From: Aquatica leii
Lineage: Eukaryota; Arthropoda; Insecta; Coleoptera; Lampyridae
Assembly (NCBI GenBank): GCA_035610365.1
Contig: CM069432.1
Coordinates: 280,525,482-280,589,481 of the forward strand
Direction: 5' to 3'
Length of the DNA: 64,000 nucleotides
Shown here: in pieces, positions 10,563 through 22,100 of the stretch
Layout: every line of letters starts with the position of its first letter
Position numbering within the stretch: position 1 is the first letter of the stretch
Program-made: the position numbers and the translations under genes
Notes under the pieces: generated by a model
Seen by the model: only the letters and a program-made list of their open reading frames with translations
Databases searched by the model: none
What the model was told of the DNA's origin: nothing

Positions 10563-12060
10563 CTACTTAAAAGTAAAATAACATGAGAGGTAAGCGAGGA
10601 AGAAAACAACAGTGAAGAGATAGAAAAGGCGGGAAAATATGTAACGGCAAAAAAGCATGCGGGCCTGACGGAGTGCCCCTCGAAGTCATAAAAATAATAG
10701 CAAGGAAAAAACCGGAAATCCTACATAGAGTCTTTAATCAACTCATTACAAAGAGGAAATTTTCAAAGTTTTGGAAGAAGGCAAGACTGATACTAATCGA
10801 AAAACCCGGAAAAAAAAAGTACCGACCGAATAAACACTATCGCGAAGTTATTCGAGAAAATTATAAACTATAGAATAACAACAGAGCTATAAAAAGGTAA
10901 TAAAATATTGCAAAATCATCATGGTTTCAGAAAAAACTACTCCACGATAACAGTAGTTCAGCAACTACAAAACATAGTAAAAGAGGCAAAAAAAATAAAC
11001 ACAACAATAAAATCCATGTGGCCATGGCGGCAACAGATATTAAAAATGCTTTCAATGAGGCAGGTTGCGAAAAAAAGTATTGCGCCACATCTAATAGAAC
11101 TAATAAAAAGTTACCTAAAGAACAGGGAAATACAGGTCGGGGATAAAAATGAAAGAATTAAATTGACATGCGGGGTACCACAAGGTTCAGTACTAGGTCC
11201 AACGCTATGGAACATTTTCTATGATGATATCCTAGAAACTCATATACCAAAAGGATGCGAGATGATAGCGTATGCAGACGACATGGCTGTAATCGGAACG
11301 GGAAAAAATAGAAAAAAATTAGAACAGAAACTGGAAAAAGTCTAAAAACAGCGACAGAAAATCTAAAATCATCGTACTTAAAGGCAGAAACAAAGTCAAA
11401 GATATTACCATAAACATTAAGGATAAAGAGATTAAAAGTCAAAATTGTATAAAATATCTAGGTATAAGTATAGGTAAAAATTGGAATATGGGGACACATA
11501 TAATTGAAGCAACAAAAAAAGCAGATAAGACTATAATGATGTTCAAATAATGCCCAGCATAGACCGACCCAGCAGAGGAAAAAGACAGTTACTGCTAAGC
11601 ATAGCTAATTTCATGATATTATATGGATGGAAAATATGAAAAGAGTACTTGGGAATGGAAAAATATAAAAAAGCAGAAAACATACAGAGAAAAGCAGGGA
11701 TTAGAATAGCAAGAAGTTACAGAACAGTATCCACAAAGGCACTAAAGGTTATAACAAGACAAATCCCCTTTCATTTGATTATAAAAGAAAGGGAATTAAA
11801 AAAAATACAGACAAAGTAGAATGGAAGAGCGTAAAAAAAGATGCTATCAAGAAATGGGAGGAAGAGTGGGCAGAAAATGAAACAAAAGGACAGTGGACGA
11901 AAAAAAAATAAAAAACATAAATGGGTGGTTCTTTAAAAACAATGGAGAAATGATACAGTAGAACACACTGTATTTATATGCAAAAGGTGGGCAAAAGAAA
12001 GGGAAAAGCTAAATATAGAAATAAACATAGAAACAAATGCCGAAAATGTCATAGAAAATA
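10563..12060 (+). pseudogene. R1-like ORF2 reverse transcriptase, 3' half
   Basis: Continues the outer LINE: GPDGVPLEVIK (RT start), FWKKARLILIEKPGK, LQNHHGFRKNYST, CGVPQGSVLGPTLWNIFYDDI and the active-site block MIAYADDMAVIG. Degraded frames follow, holding an integrated thumb and an EHTVFICKRW end that matches the nested and the 60035-62932 copies. The palm aspartate pair is visible (YADD). Stops and frameshifts occur at about 10800, 11345 and several later points. Confidence 0.7.
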
Positions 12061-13059
12061 AGTTTAGGTCTGGGGTAAATCTTATGTAATTATACTAATT
12101 TAAACGTTCACGTTTCATTTTTCAATAATTGCATGTAATTGTTAATACTTGATCTATTTGCTTTTTAATTTAATGGCGTTATTATTAATTGCTCGTGATT
12201 CAACATGTCAAAATTTGTCTAATTGTTTTGAAGTTGTTTAAGCGATTTAGCTCATGCAACATTTACTAATTTTCTTTTACTTGTTACCTCCTAAAAGACA
12301 TAGTGTGCCCTTGGTGTCTCCGAGTCAAGGATTGTAACATAACAGAAGAGTGGCGCCCAGTTTTTTCCTCTTTTTTATAGTTTTTTAAACACGCCCACTC
12401 ACCGACATCATAGCTAGTTATGGTGATGTGTTTGTAAGTAGTAAAACCAACATCGGTCATTTCTAAGGTAATTCAAATGTTATTATCGCTCAGTTAGAAT
12501 ATAATCGTGTTAATAACATTACCATCTGGTGGGTATATCAAAAACTATTATAATAAAATAGTAGTTCCTAAAATGTCCACAAAATGGTAACCATTACTGC
12601 ATGTCGTTAACCAATCACATAACAATGTTTTGACTACTCAACAAATGACCGATTTTGGTTTCACTTTTAATTTATTAGCCTTCCAGTAGTTAGGGGATAT
12701 AGAAATCAAAATATATTTATAATATATCTATAAATTAAAAAATTTAAACTCAAAATTTGCTCAGTATAATCTGAATTGCTAGTATAGTGATACATAAATT
12801 CAAGAAACATTTAAAAACATTGTGCGTATTTATTTTTGTTTGCTGACAATTACGCGACCTTTTTATTTTATAACTTTAATTTTATTGTTTTTTTAATCTT
12901 TTTTACTTATGTTCCATAATACTTCAAGATTTATGTAAGTAGGCAAATGATATCATTAAAATGATATAAAATAGATAGGAAGAAGCCAACTTTTTTATGA
13001 CACGCAAATTAAGATAAGTAATTTCTAAAATTTTGTTTAAGGAACCATTTGTTGTGAAT
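12061..13059. other. Upstream region of the first transporter gene
   Basis: AT-rich and free of coding signal. A GTGGCGCCCAG word at 12350-12360 resembles an LTR/PBS junction but has no supporting gag downstream. A pyrimidine-poor TTTGTTTAAG just before GAACC at about 13040 could be a splice acceptor for a 5' UTR exon. Promoter position is not determined. Confidence 0.4.
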
Positions 13060-13152
13060 ATGTCTCAAAACGCGATGCAGGATGAAAATAATATCAATAA
13101 AGACGTCGATGGGTGGAAATATGTCATCCTAGTTGGAGTTGTAGTGGTTATG
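13060..13152 (+). CDS. transporter 1, exon 1
   Basis: Starts at the first ATG of the frame (MSQNAMQDENN), holds the degenerate family signature DGWKYV and the start of membrane segment 1, and ends at ATG|GTAAGC in phase 0. The paralogue's exon 1 ends at the same protein position. Confidence 0.8.
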
Positions 13153-16100
13153 GTAAGCATTGCAATGTTTATTTTAAATTATTTACAGGTTTAAACGATT
13201 ATTATATATAAGTTTAACTTTATTCATTGCCATTTGGCTTACAAATTTGGTCGTGTTATTACATTACATATATATTACATTTTCTTATCCCTTCTCCCCC
13301 CTTAACTTTTTCCTCCTGCTCCATACTTCCTCCATCCATTCCGCTCCTTTTCCGTTTTCATCTAAGATATCCACTGTTTTCCTCACCTCTTCTCTTAGTT
13401 CCCTGCATCTCTTTCTCATGTGGTTCAGATCTTCAGTTTCTTCACCACATAGCCTGCACAGCTTTTCTGGATCTTCCTTCCAATATTTGTTCCCTAACTC
13501 CTCGTTGCCACATCTGAACCTTGCCACCATTTTTTTCCTTTTGTTGCTTTTAATCTCTCTATCTTTTAAATATTCCGGCACCCCTTCACCCTTGATATCT
13601 TTATAATTCCTATTATATCTGCTCTCTTTATCTTTGTCCATCTTTCTTGTTTTTCGATGTCTCTATCTCTCCTTATTATTTCTTCTCTTGTCCCTACCCC
13701 TCTTCTCTTAATCTCTCCACTTCTTCACTCGCGTACCCGTTTCTTTTGTAATACTCTTCTCTGCCCTCCTGCCCGTACTTCACTTTCACTCCCTTTATCT
13801 CTTTCCAACATTCTTGCAGTATTTTGCAATCTGTTCTTTCCCTCATTTCTTCCCTCGTATTTTATTGCTCTTTTTCCTGTCTCTACCCTTATTTTTTCTA
13901 TCTGTAGCTCCTCTCTCACAATATACCCCGGTGTATCCCTGTTCAATCCTAACACCCATCTCCAGTATTTTTCCTGTAGCCCCTTTACCTCCCTCCACTC
14001 CTTCCAGTCCCATATTTCCGCTCCATACATTACCACCCTCTTTATTAATTTTTCGAACAGCAATTTTCTTTTTTTATATCCATCTTGAATACTCTTTCCC
14101 CCACACCCCATACTTGTCCTATTAGCCTGTTTCCTTTCTTCACCCTTTCCTTTATGTGTTCTCCCTCTTTATTATCCTATTTCATCGTGTAGCCCAGGTA
14201 TGTAAATTCCTTCACTTGTTGCACTTCCTCATCACTCCATCTCCTCTCCTCTCTTTTTCTTTTCCCCCCTCTTTTTCTAAATATCATTATCTTTGTTTTC
14301 TCCGTGTTTACTTCCAATTCTTTTTTTTTTCATATATTTTTCTAGCGTTTTCATCATCTCTTTCATTTCCTTTTCCTCCTTAGCCACCAGCACTATGTCA
14401 TCCGCATACGCCAACGACCATACCTTAGCTTTCCCTACCACTATCCCTCCTGTCTGTTGTCCTCTCATTGTCTCTTCCAGATCCCCCGTATATACCGAGA
14501 ACAGGCTTGGGCTCAGTGGACATCGCTGCCTCAACCCTCTCTTTGTTATGAATTTCTCAATCTCTTCCCCATTCACTTTAACCCTGCTTCTCGTTTCTTC
14601 GTATATTTCCTCTATTCTTTGTATTAATCTTTCATTGATTTTTTTTCTATTCATATATTCCCACAGCTTTTCCCTATTCACTTTGTCAAAAGCAGCTTTT
14701 AGGTCTACGTATAGTGCTACCATTTTCCCTCTTTTTTTTCTAGTTCTTTATTTGCTAAGTGTTTCATTATATATATGTTGTTTATCGCCCTTCTTCCTTT
14801 TCTGAATCCCGCTTGTCCGTCTTGTACCAAACTTCTTTCCTCTATTTCCTTCTGTAATCTTGCTTGCAGTATTGTCGCGTACAATTTGTATGCCGAGCTC
14901 AATAATGTTACCCCTCTATAATTCTCGACTTTCTTTTTTTCGCCTTTTTTATGTATTGGGCATATTATTCCCTCTCTCCATCTCTCTGGGAATCCTTCCC
15001 CTTTCCATATTTTGTTTATTATTTCCGTCATCCTTTTTGCTACATTTTCTCCCCCGTATATCCACTCTTCTCCTTGTATCCCATCTTCTCCTGCCGCCTT
15101 TCCTTTTTTTATATTCTTTATCGCCTCTATTACTTCTTCCTCCCTTATTCTATCCCTATCTCCTTCTTCTTGTCTTACTACCGCGTCTTTCCTTTTTTCT
15201 TTTTCCTGCTTTTGTTCTTCCCCTCCCAACAGGTTCCGAAAATATATCTCCCATTCTTTAATTTTTATTCCCTTTGTCGTCCTGTTTTTTTCCTCTGTTT
15301 CTTTAGGTACTTCCATACATCTTCTTCCGTTTTTATTCGTTTAATCTGCTCCTCTTGTTTCTTTTTGTTTTCCTCCTTCTTTCTATCACATGTTTTTTGT
15401 ATATTTTTACTGCTTCTTTGTATTCTTCTTTTTCTTTTTTCCCTTTTTTCCACTGTCTTAATGCTCTTCTTGCCTTTTTCTTTGCTTCCTTGCATTCCTT
15501 ATCCCACCATTTCTTCCATCCAGTTTTCTCCCCCTTCCATTTTCTAAATCTGACTATCTCTGTTGCTTTCTCCATCATCTCTCTCATTTCCTCTACACTT
15601 TCTTGTACTTCCTTCCCTATCCATACCGTTTTCCCTATTCTCTCTTTATATCTTTTTATACTCTCTTCTGTCCACTTTTTTTTAGTTATGTACTTCTCCC
15701 CTTCCTCTCTCTCTTCTCTTTCCCTTCCTTCCATTGTCAATTCGAGTGGTTGATGGTCTGACTCTACTCTTTCTCCCACCTTAAATGTCTTTACCTTTTC
15801 TGCGGCCTCTTCATTTGTCATTACAAAATCTATTATTGATTCTCCTTCCTCCTATGTACGTAAATTCCCCCTTTCCATCATCTTCTCTGTTCCCGTTCAT
15901 TATTTCCCACCCTTTCTCGTTGCACAATTCCAGCAGTTCCTCTCCCTCTTTATTTATCACCTTGTCCTTTTTTTGTCTCTTTCCTGTCCCTTTTTTTCTT
16001 GTATTCCCCCTCTTCCCTATTCTTGCGTTGAAGTCCCCTCCTACTATTATCAATCCCTCTTCCCTCTCTTCTATCATTTCTTCTAAGTTTTTCCTTGTCT

Positions 16101-19100
16101 CTTTCATTCTACTGCTATAAACCGTCACCACTTTTATTTTTGTTTTTCCCCACTGCATGTTCCTTTCTACAACTCCTCTTCTCTGTTGCACTTTCTCCTT
16201 CTTTTCCTGGTTCAACCATTTTTTCTTATTCCCGTTATTATACCCCCCTTTGCTCTCCCTTTTTTCTTTTCTCTTTCTGCATGTTGCACCACCCACTCAA
16301 ATTCCTCTGGCAACTCTTTTTCCCACCACTCCCATTCTTTTTCTTCCATCCAAGTTTCCTGTAATCCCACTACATCCTGTTCCTAGATGTACTTCCAGAA
16401 ATCATGTTCCTTGTTTTTTATTCCTGCTACGTTCCAAAACAATACTCTCAGCTCGCTCACCTCCCCCTGTGCTTCTTCCTTACTTTCTTTTTTTCTCCCT
16501 TCTTTTTCTTTTCCATTTCCATCTTTCATTATTCCTTTTCTTTGCCGTTTCGTCAACTTTCCCTCCTTTACCACCCCCCCTTTGCCCTTTAGTTTTTTGC
16601 CTTTTGGTTCCCCACTTTCTCTTCTCTTTCTCTGTACAGTCCCCTATCCTTGTCGTTCCATATGTATCTGTCTCCGTCTATCTCCATCTTGTATTCTTTA
16701 ATTTCTTCTTCTCCTCCATTACCTTCTGTTTTTCCTCCCATCCTCCGATTTCCGCCACCACCATCTCATTTTTCTTCTCTTTGTTTATTACTGTCACTTT
16801 TTTCACCTCTACTTTTACATTTAATTTTTCTTCCAGCATCACTGCTAAATCTTTTTGTGGTTTTTCACTTCTCCACCTCTTTATCACGATATTATTTTTT
16901 CTTTTCCATCTTTCCTCGTCTTCCGCTTTTTTCTCCAGTTTTTCTATTCTCTCCACCAGTTTCTCTTTTTCTTTCTCCCACTTCTTTTCTCTTTCTCCCA
17001 TTTCTTTTTCTTTTCTTTGATTTCTTGTCTTATTCCTTGCATATTTTCTTCCATCTGTTTCATCATTTCTCTCATTAATTCTTTTAACTCTTCCATTTCT
17101 TTCCTTCCTCCTTCTGTTCTTGAGGTTTTTCCTTCGTTCTCCTCCGATATCTTTTTAACGTCTGGTGATCTTATTGTTTTCTTTCCTCTTTCAAATATTT
17201 GTTGCCTTTCTCTTTCCTCTTCCTCTCTCTCTCTTTTATTCATCCCTTTCCTCCTTTTGTTATTACTTATTATTTATTATTTATTTATTTTTTTTTCAAA
17301 TTTAGTTATTTATTTAATTTTTTTTTCTTTATTAATATTTTTTAAATTTATTGTTACTATGATTCTTCTAATTGTATTTAATTAACGCCTACCACAAATA
17401 TTCGAAAAAGTATATAAATAAAAGTTTGTATTTCCCTGTTATCACAAGCGCGCGCTTGACCTTTAATCTAGTCCGCGATACCCGCTCGCCTTCGCATACG
17501 TTATTTGAGCCACCTTCACATTCCTCAACACGCTCACGTAAAATTAATTGCTGTCAATCACCTTAAATTACACCAAACTCCGTACTACTATTAAACTATT
17601 AAACACGTTCTCACTCAATCACCTTCAAAAGACGACTCCTAATTTTTTTTTATTTTTTTTATCTAAACGATTATTATAAATATAACTAATTTTTCTAAAC
17701 TAAAACACAACACAACAAACAGTAATAACATTTATAGCTAACTAATTAAGAAAATAATTATTTACAAATAATTTATATTTCACTGTAACTGTACACCGTT
17801 CGCGAACAACATGTCACCTTTCTATGGCACACGAGTTTAAACACTTACTGTGCACTTATTTATTTGACACCGGCAAATTATTTTTAAAGACTAAATTATT
17901 CTGATGCTTTCTTAAATCGCCTCAAATATTCATCAGGCTTGAGAATGTTTCAATTAGTTGTTTTCTTTTAATATTTCAGGCTGCTAGTATATTACAAATA
18001 ACTTCTTTTGGAATTATATACAGCAGTTTCCTGGAACGCATTGGAGATGTAGCTGAAGACACTTCTACAATAAACTCTGTTTATACAATGATGATATTAT
18101 TAGCTGGTAATATTATTATACTATTTAACTACGTCATTATTTTTAAATTTTATTATAAGCAATAATGGATAACATTCGTAAACTTTTTGATCAAATTGAA
18201 TCAGATTGAAAAAAAAAAGTTTTATGTTTTGGTTTAAAAATATAAAATTTAAATTATTTAATTGTTAGTACGTTTTAGGTTTATCAGCAAATCAACTTCT
18301 TCAAAAGATGTCCCGAAGAAAAGTGGCTCTTATTGGTGCAATCACTTTTTGCATTGGAACTTTTTTATCTGCGTTTGTTACATCGGTACCACAACTTATT
18401 TTTACATTCGGCGTTCTCCAAGGTATTTTTTTGTTGTATATTTTTTAATTAAAGTTGTTGCAACTGTTTTTTTAGTCAATTTAAACTTAGCAAACAATTT
18501 TAAAGACAATTGTATTTTAAAAATGCTTTTATTTTAACTCGTAAATAGTAAAGTAGCGAGATGGAGTTATGTCTACACCGATTTTAAACTAAAATATTAA
18601 AAACATATACATTGCATGCCGCCTATTAGAATCACGGATGTTATCAGTCGGGTAATGTTATCATTTTATTAAAGAACCGGCCGGATGTATGCTACTACAC
18701 AGAAAAAACTTTGTTTATAATAATCATAGTTTAAATTTATGTTATCAATCTTCTTTTCAGATTTGTTTCTATCCTTGAACAATAACGAATTTTTTAGTTA
18801 AATTATCACATACGCTTGTTTAGAGTGAAAAATTTAATCAGTGTAACCTAAAGATAGATCTTTTGCATATTTGGCTTTATTTCTGCAGTATTATTTATTT
18901 ATTTAAGTATTTTGACTGACCTAGGTAACATTACATCATAATTTAAATATGTTATCTTTGATAAAACATGTGAGTCCTTAGAATACCTTAATTTAACTAC
19001 GTCTTATGTGATAACGTTATTTTGTGTTTATTTTTATTTTTAGTGTCAACAAATTACTGAGAAACAATGTTAATTTCTTAGAACAGTGAATTAAACATCA

Positions 19101-22100
19101 TAACATTGTTTTTGATTTCTTTTTATTAACGGTGTCAACAAACTATTTAACGTTACAGGTCCCTAATTTTCGAATTATTTGCCACAAAATTTTGTTTTTT
19201 TTAAATGTTTTAAGAGAATTTTTATTTTGACATTTTTGGTTTATATTGATGCTATAATTTCAGTTTCGAAATTAACAACTTGCTAATCAGATACACGTTC
19301 TATGTGTTTACTACTTTCCAACCAATAACATTAATTTTTTTTTCTGAATTATGGATATTGTTATCATTCGATTACTCTTATCAAAAACCCCCAAAAAAAG
19401 TCCCAACGTGATTCTATTAAGCGGCGTGTACTGCATATACTGAAACGTTCGAGAAGTTATTCGCAACTTCGAGAGGCTTCGCGAGATTTTCTAGAACGTT
19501 CACCAAAGGATGTGGAAGATACGGGAACGTTTTGCTAAAATGTATAAATACTGTACAAACAAATCTGAGGTCAGTTATTTCCGTAATGTGAAGACGGGAT
19601 TGTTAAAAAGATTATTCAAGTTAAAAGAAATACGTAATTAACGCGTGTATGCAGATAAATATACGGAGTATAATCTTGTACGTGACTTACGTGCAAACAA
19701 TAAGTGTTAAATAGTTATCCGCGGACTTTATCTTATCTTCGTGTAAGTGATAGTGTTATACATAAATTGTAGTGTAAGTGTTTTTATTATATTCCCTTAG
19801 ATTTTATTAGTTCGGTTAGCTTTGACTGGAAGGTTAAGTTTCTTGCACATATTAGAGGTGATAAAGCTAGACTGAGATCCAGAGTCGAGTAGGATACGAG
19901 CCAAAAAAGAGTTTCCTTCACAATCCACAATGTTTGCCCTAGCTGTAGGTAACAGAACCTGAATAGTATTTGAAGCGAATGCCGAAATAGATTGGCTGCT
20001 TGAAGTTGCCATCTCTGGAAGCGACACGTACGACAATTGATTTTTGATGAACATTGTGGCACTGCGTGACCTTTGCTAAGACAGTTAAAGCAGGCATGCA
20101 ACTCTTTAACCTTTGAAAGCCTATCTGGAACAGAAAGCTGGTGAAAATCTGGACAAGCATATAAATTGTGAGCACCTTTGCACAACACACAAGATAGAGT
20201 GTGACCAACAAAAGCTCTAGAAGTGACCTTAACCCTCACTGGAATTTGCTTATCTCGTTTTACCTTTAGAGTATCAAGTAGATCTGCGGTACTCTTTAGA
20301 AATCCTTCAAAATCCTCAAGTGTGGGTAGAATAGCTGCCTTGTTACTTTTGAGTATTTCCCACTCCCTTGCTGTGCGAGTGTCGAGTTTGACAGCCATCA
20401 AGTGAATTATGAGTGTATCAAACAGATCTTCCGTTTCTGAAATCGACTTCAGTGCATTGACATGCTTGAATAACATGTCATGAAGGTGACGAATTTTCTT
20501 CCCAGATTTTTGGTTGAGAGATTCAAAATTTAAAAGTGCCTTTATATGGTTGTAAACCAACATTCGAGAGTTATTATAACGCTCACAAAAAGTGTCCCAA
20601 GCCAATGGATAATTTTCACCCGAAAATTCTAAAGATTTTATTGTAAGCAACGCGTCACAACTTAAGGAGGCACGTAAATAATGAAACTTTTGTATGGAAG
20701 TAATTGAATCATTCTCATGAATAAGACTTTTGTACAAGTCTCTGTATTCTATCCAAGATTCAATCTTTCCTGAGAATTTTGGAAGATTGATAACAGGAAG
20801 CTTGATAGAATTATTGGTTAATTGGGTTTTGAAGCCCATTTGGATCGCTCAAACCAGTCGGTGTAGGTATACCTTCGGTTCTTGAAGGAGAAAGTTGACT
20901 CGACAAATATTCTGCTGTCGCAATTGAGTCATAATAAGAATTTATGAATTCTTCTTGGACGATAACCTCATCTGACACATTTTCAGATTGAGCTTGAATT
21001 TGCATTTGTATGTCCAGAAATTGTGACAATAAAGGAGTTGCAGCAGCCAATCTTCTTTGTATTTCGAATATAGTTTTGGCTGGATTAGCCAATGAAGAGA
21101 TTGTAAATTGAGATTCCACCTTTGACACGAATCGCACAAAAATGTTTAGAGTTTGTTGAATAGAGGCTCGCTGCCGCTTTAGAGATTCCATTTTGAAAAT
21201 AGACTAATTTAGGAATTTTGTAAATATAAATGGGTTTAGTACAACGCCAAAGTATTTAACAATAAATATGTAAGAATAAAAACACTCAATCGTACAACTT
21301 GTTGGATCAGAGTATGCCGTAACCAAATAATCGCGATGCTTAAAATTCCAGAAGCAAAGCTCACGGAAAAATAGGATACATAAACATATAGCTATCATAA
21401 AAATGTCGTTTTAACATAAGAGAAATCTGGTTATAGTAATGGGAACAAAGGAATTGAATACAAAGGAGACTCACCGTACTTAATTAAAACGAACAAATAG
21501 GCCTAAACACTCATTATTCCAAAACTTTCTAATCGTTATATATAGATGCACGTGTTTTAGATGTTTAAATTAGGACGCTACTAAGATGTAGTCAAGCAGG
21601 TTTGTTATGTCAAAAACAACTTGGTATACTTTTCGTGCTGTATGAAAGCTGTACTGCAATATTCAGTCAAACCATTAGTTGTTATATATCTCGGATTCTA
21701 CTTGCTTTTTTAATTCTTTTTATGCTGCCGTTGAAATAAATATACTCGTTGTTAGACTTGTGATAGTCATCTACCTTAAGCGTTGTCACGTGAAAACGGG
21801 AATCAGTAGTGTATATTTTTTCTCGTTTTGGCGCTCTTTTAATTAAATTATAATCGGCACATCGAAGATCAGATTAAATTCTATTAGTTACACACTTACG
21901 ACCTACTTTCCAAAGTGACCGCAGCCTATTTCAAGCTTAAAGTCTTACCGTTGGCGCCCAACGTAAGGCTCGATTATTCCTTGTGCGATTGTAATTCTTT
22001 CTGTCTTTCTCGATTCTCTGATTTACTTCATAACGGTTATTAGTGAGCTTGACTCACTCAAAGTGTTTCTTCGTTTCTTTTGTCTCGTTGTAGGACCTGG

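Larger units (their letters stand above)
5561..12060 (+). mobile_element. R1-like non-LTR retrotransposon, decayed, split by a nested LINE
   Basis: A + strand LINE runs ORF1 (zinc knuckles at 7068-7230), endonuclease (7440-7999), reverse transcriptase and C-terminal region (10563-12060). It is interrupted by the minus-strand element at 8000-10552. With the insert removed, the endonuclease jumps almost directly to the reverse transcriptase start, so several hundred base pairs had already been lost. The C-terminal text (HTVFICKRWAKEREK...) aligns with the R1-like copies at 8000-10552 and 60035-62932. Many frameshifts make it inactive. The 3' end near 12060 is set by loss of similarity. Confidence 0.7.
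13207..17663 (-). mobile_element. Full-length-like LINE with purine-rich coding strand, in intron 1
   Basis: Flanked by a perfect 15-bp duplication, 4457 bp long, and antisense to the transporter. On its own sense strand it runs: coiled-coil ORF1 (16678-17243), APE endonuclease (about 15811-16574), linker (15333-15821), reverse transcriptase (14277-15316), C-terminal region with a zinc-type motif (13285-14111). The coding strand is extremely Lys/Glu/Arg-rich, so the + strand reads as long C/T-rich tracts. The RT signatures (GLRQRCPLSPSLFSVY, LAYADDIVLVA) place it among LINEs. I would not choose between L1/Tx1-like and other insect clades without alignment. Frame breaks leave it inactive. Confidence 0.85.
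19420..19798 (+). repeat. LTR-like promoter block
   Basis: A stretch starting near TGTACTGCATATACTG carries a heat-shock-element cluster, TATA box and initiator (listed separately). It ends at a pyrimidine-rich TTATATTCCCTTAG, which could be an LTR end or a splice acceptor. It abuts a BEL/Pao gag-protease remnant that faces the other way. I infer an LTR fragment because of the compact promoter and its location; a second LTR copy was not found. Confidence 0.45.

Noticed and set aside
12340..12375. GTGGCGCCCAG as another primer-binding site
   Set aside because: Only about ten bases match and no gag-like sequence follows.
14860..17385. Long + strand open frames rich in Phe, Leu, Ser and Pro (e.g. 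16157-17020)
   Set aside because: They are the complement of the purine-rich LINE coding strand at 13207-17663. The motifs are all on minus.
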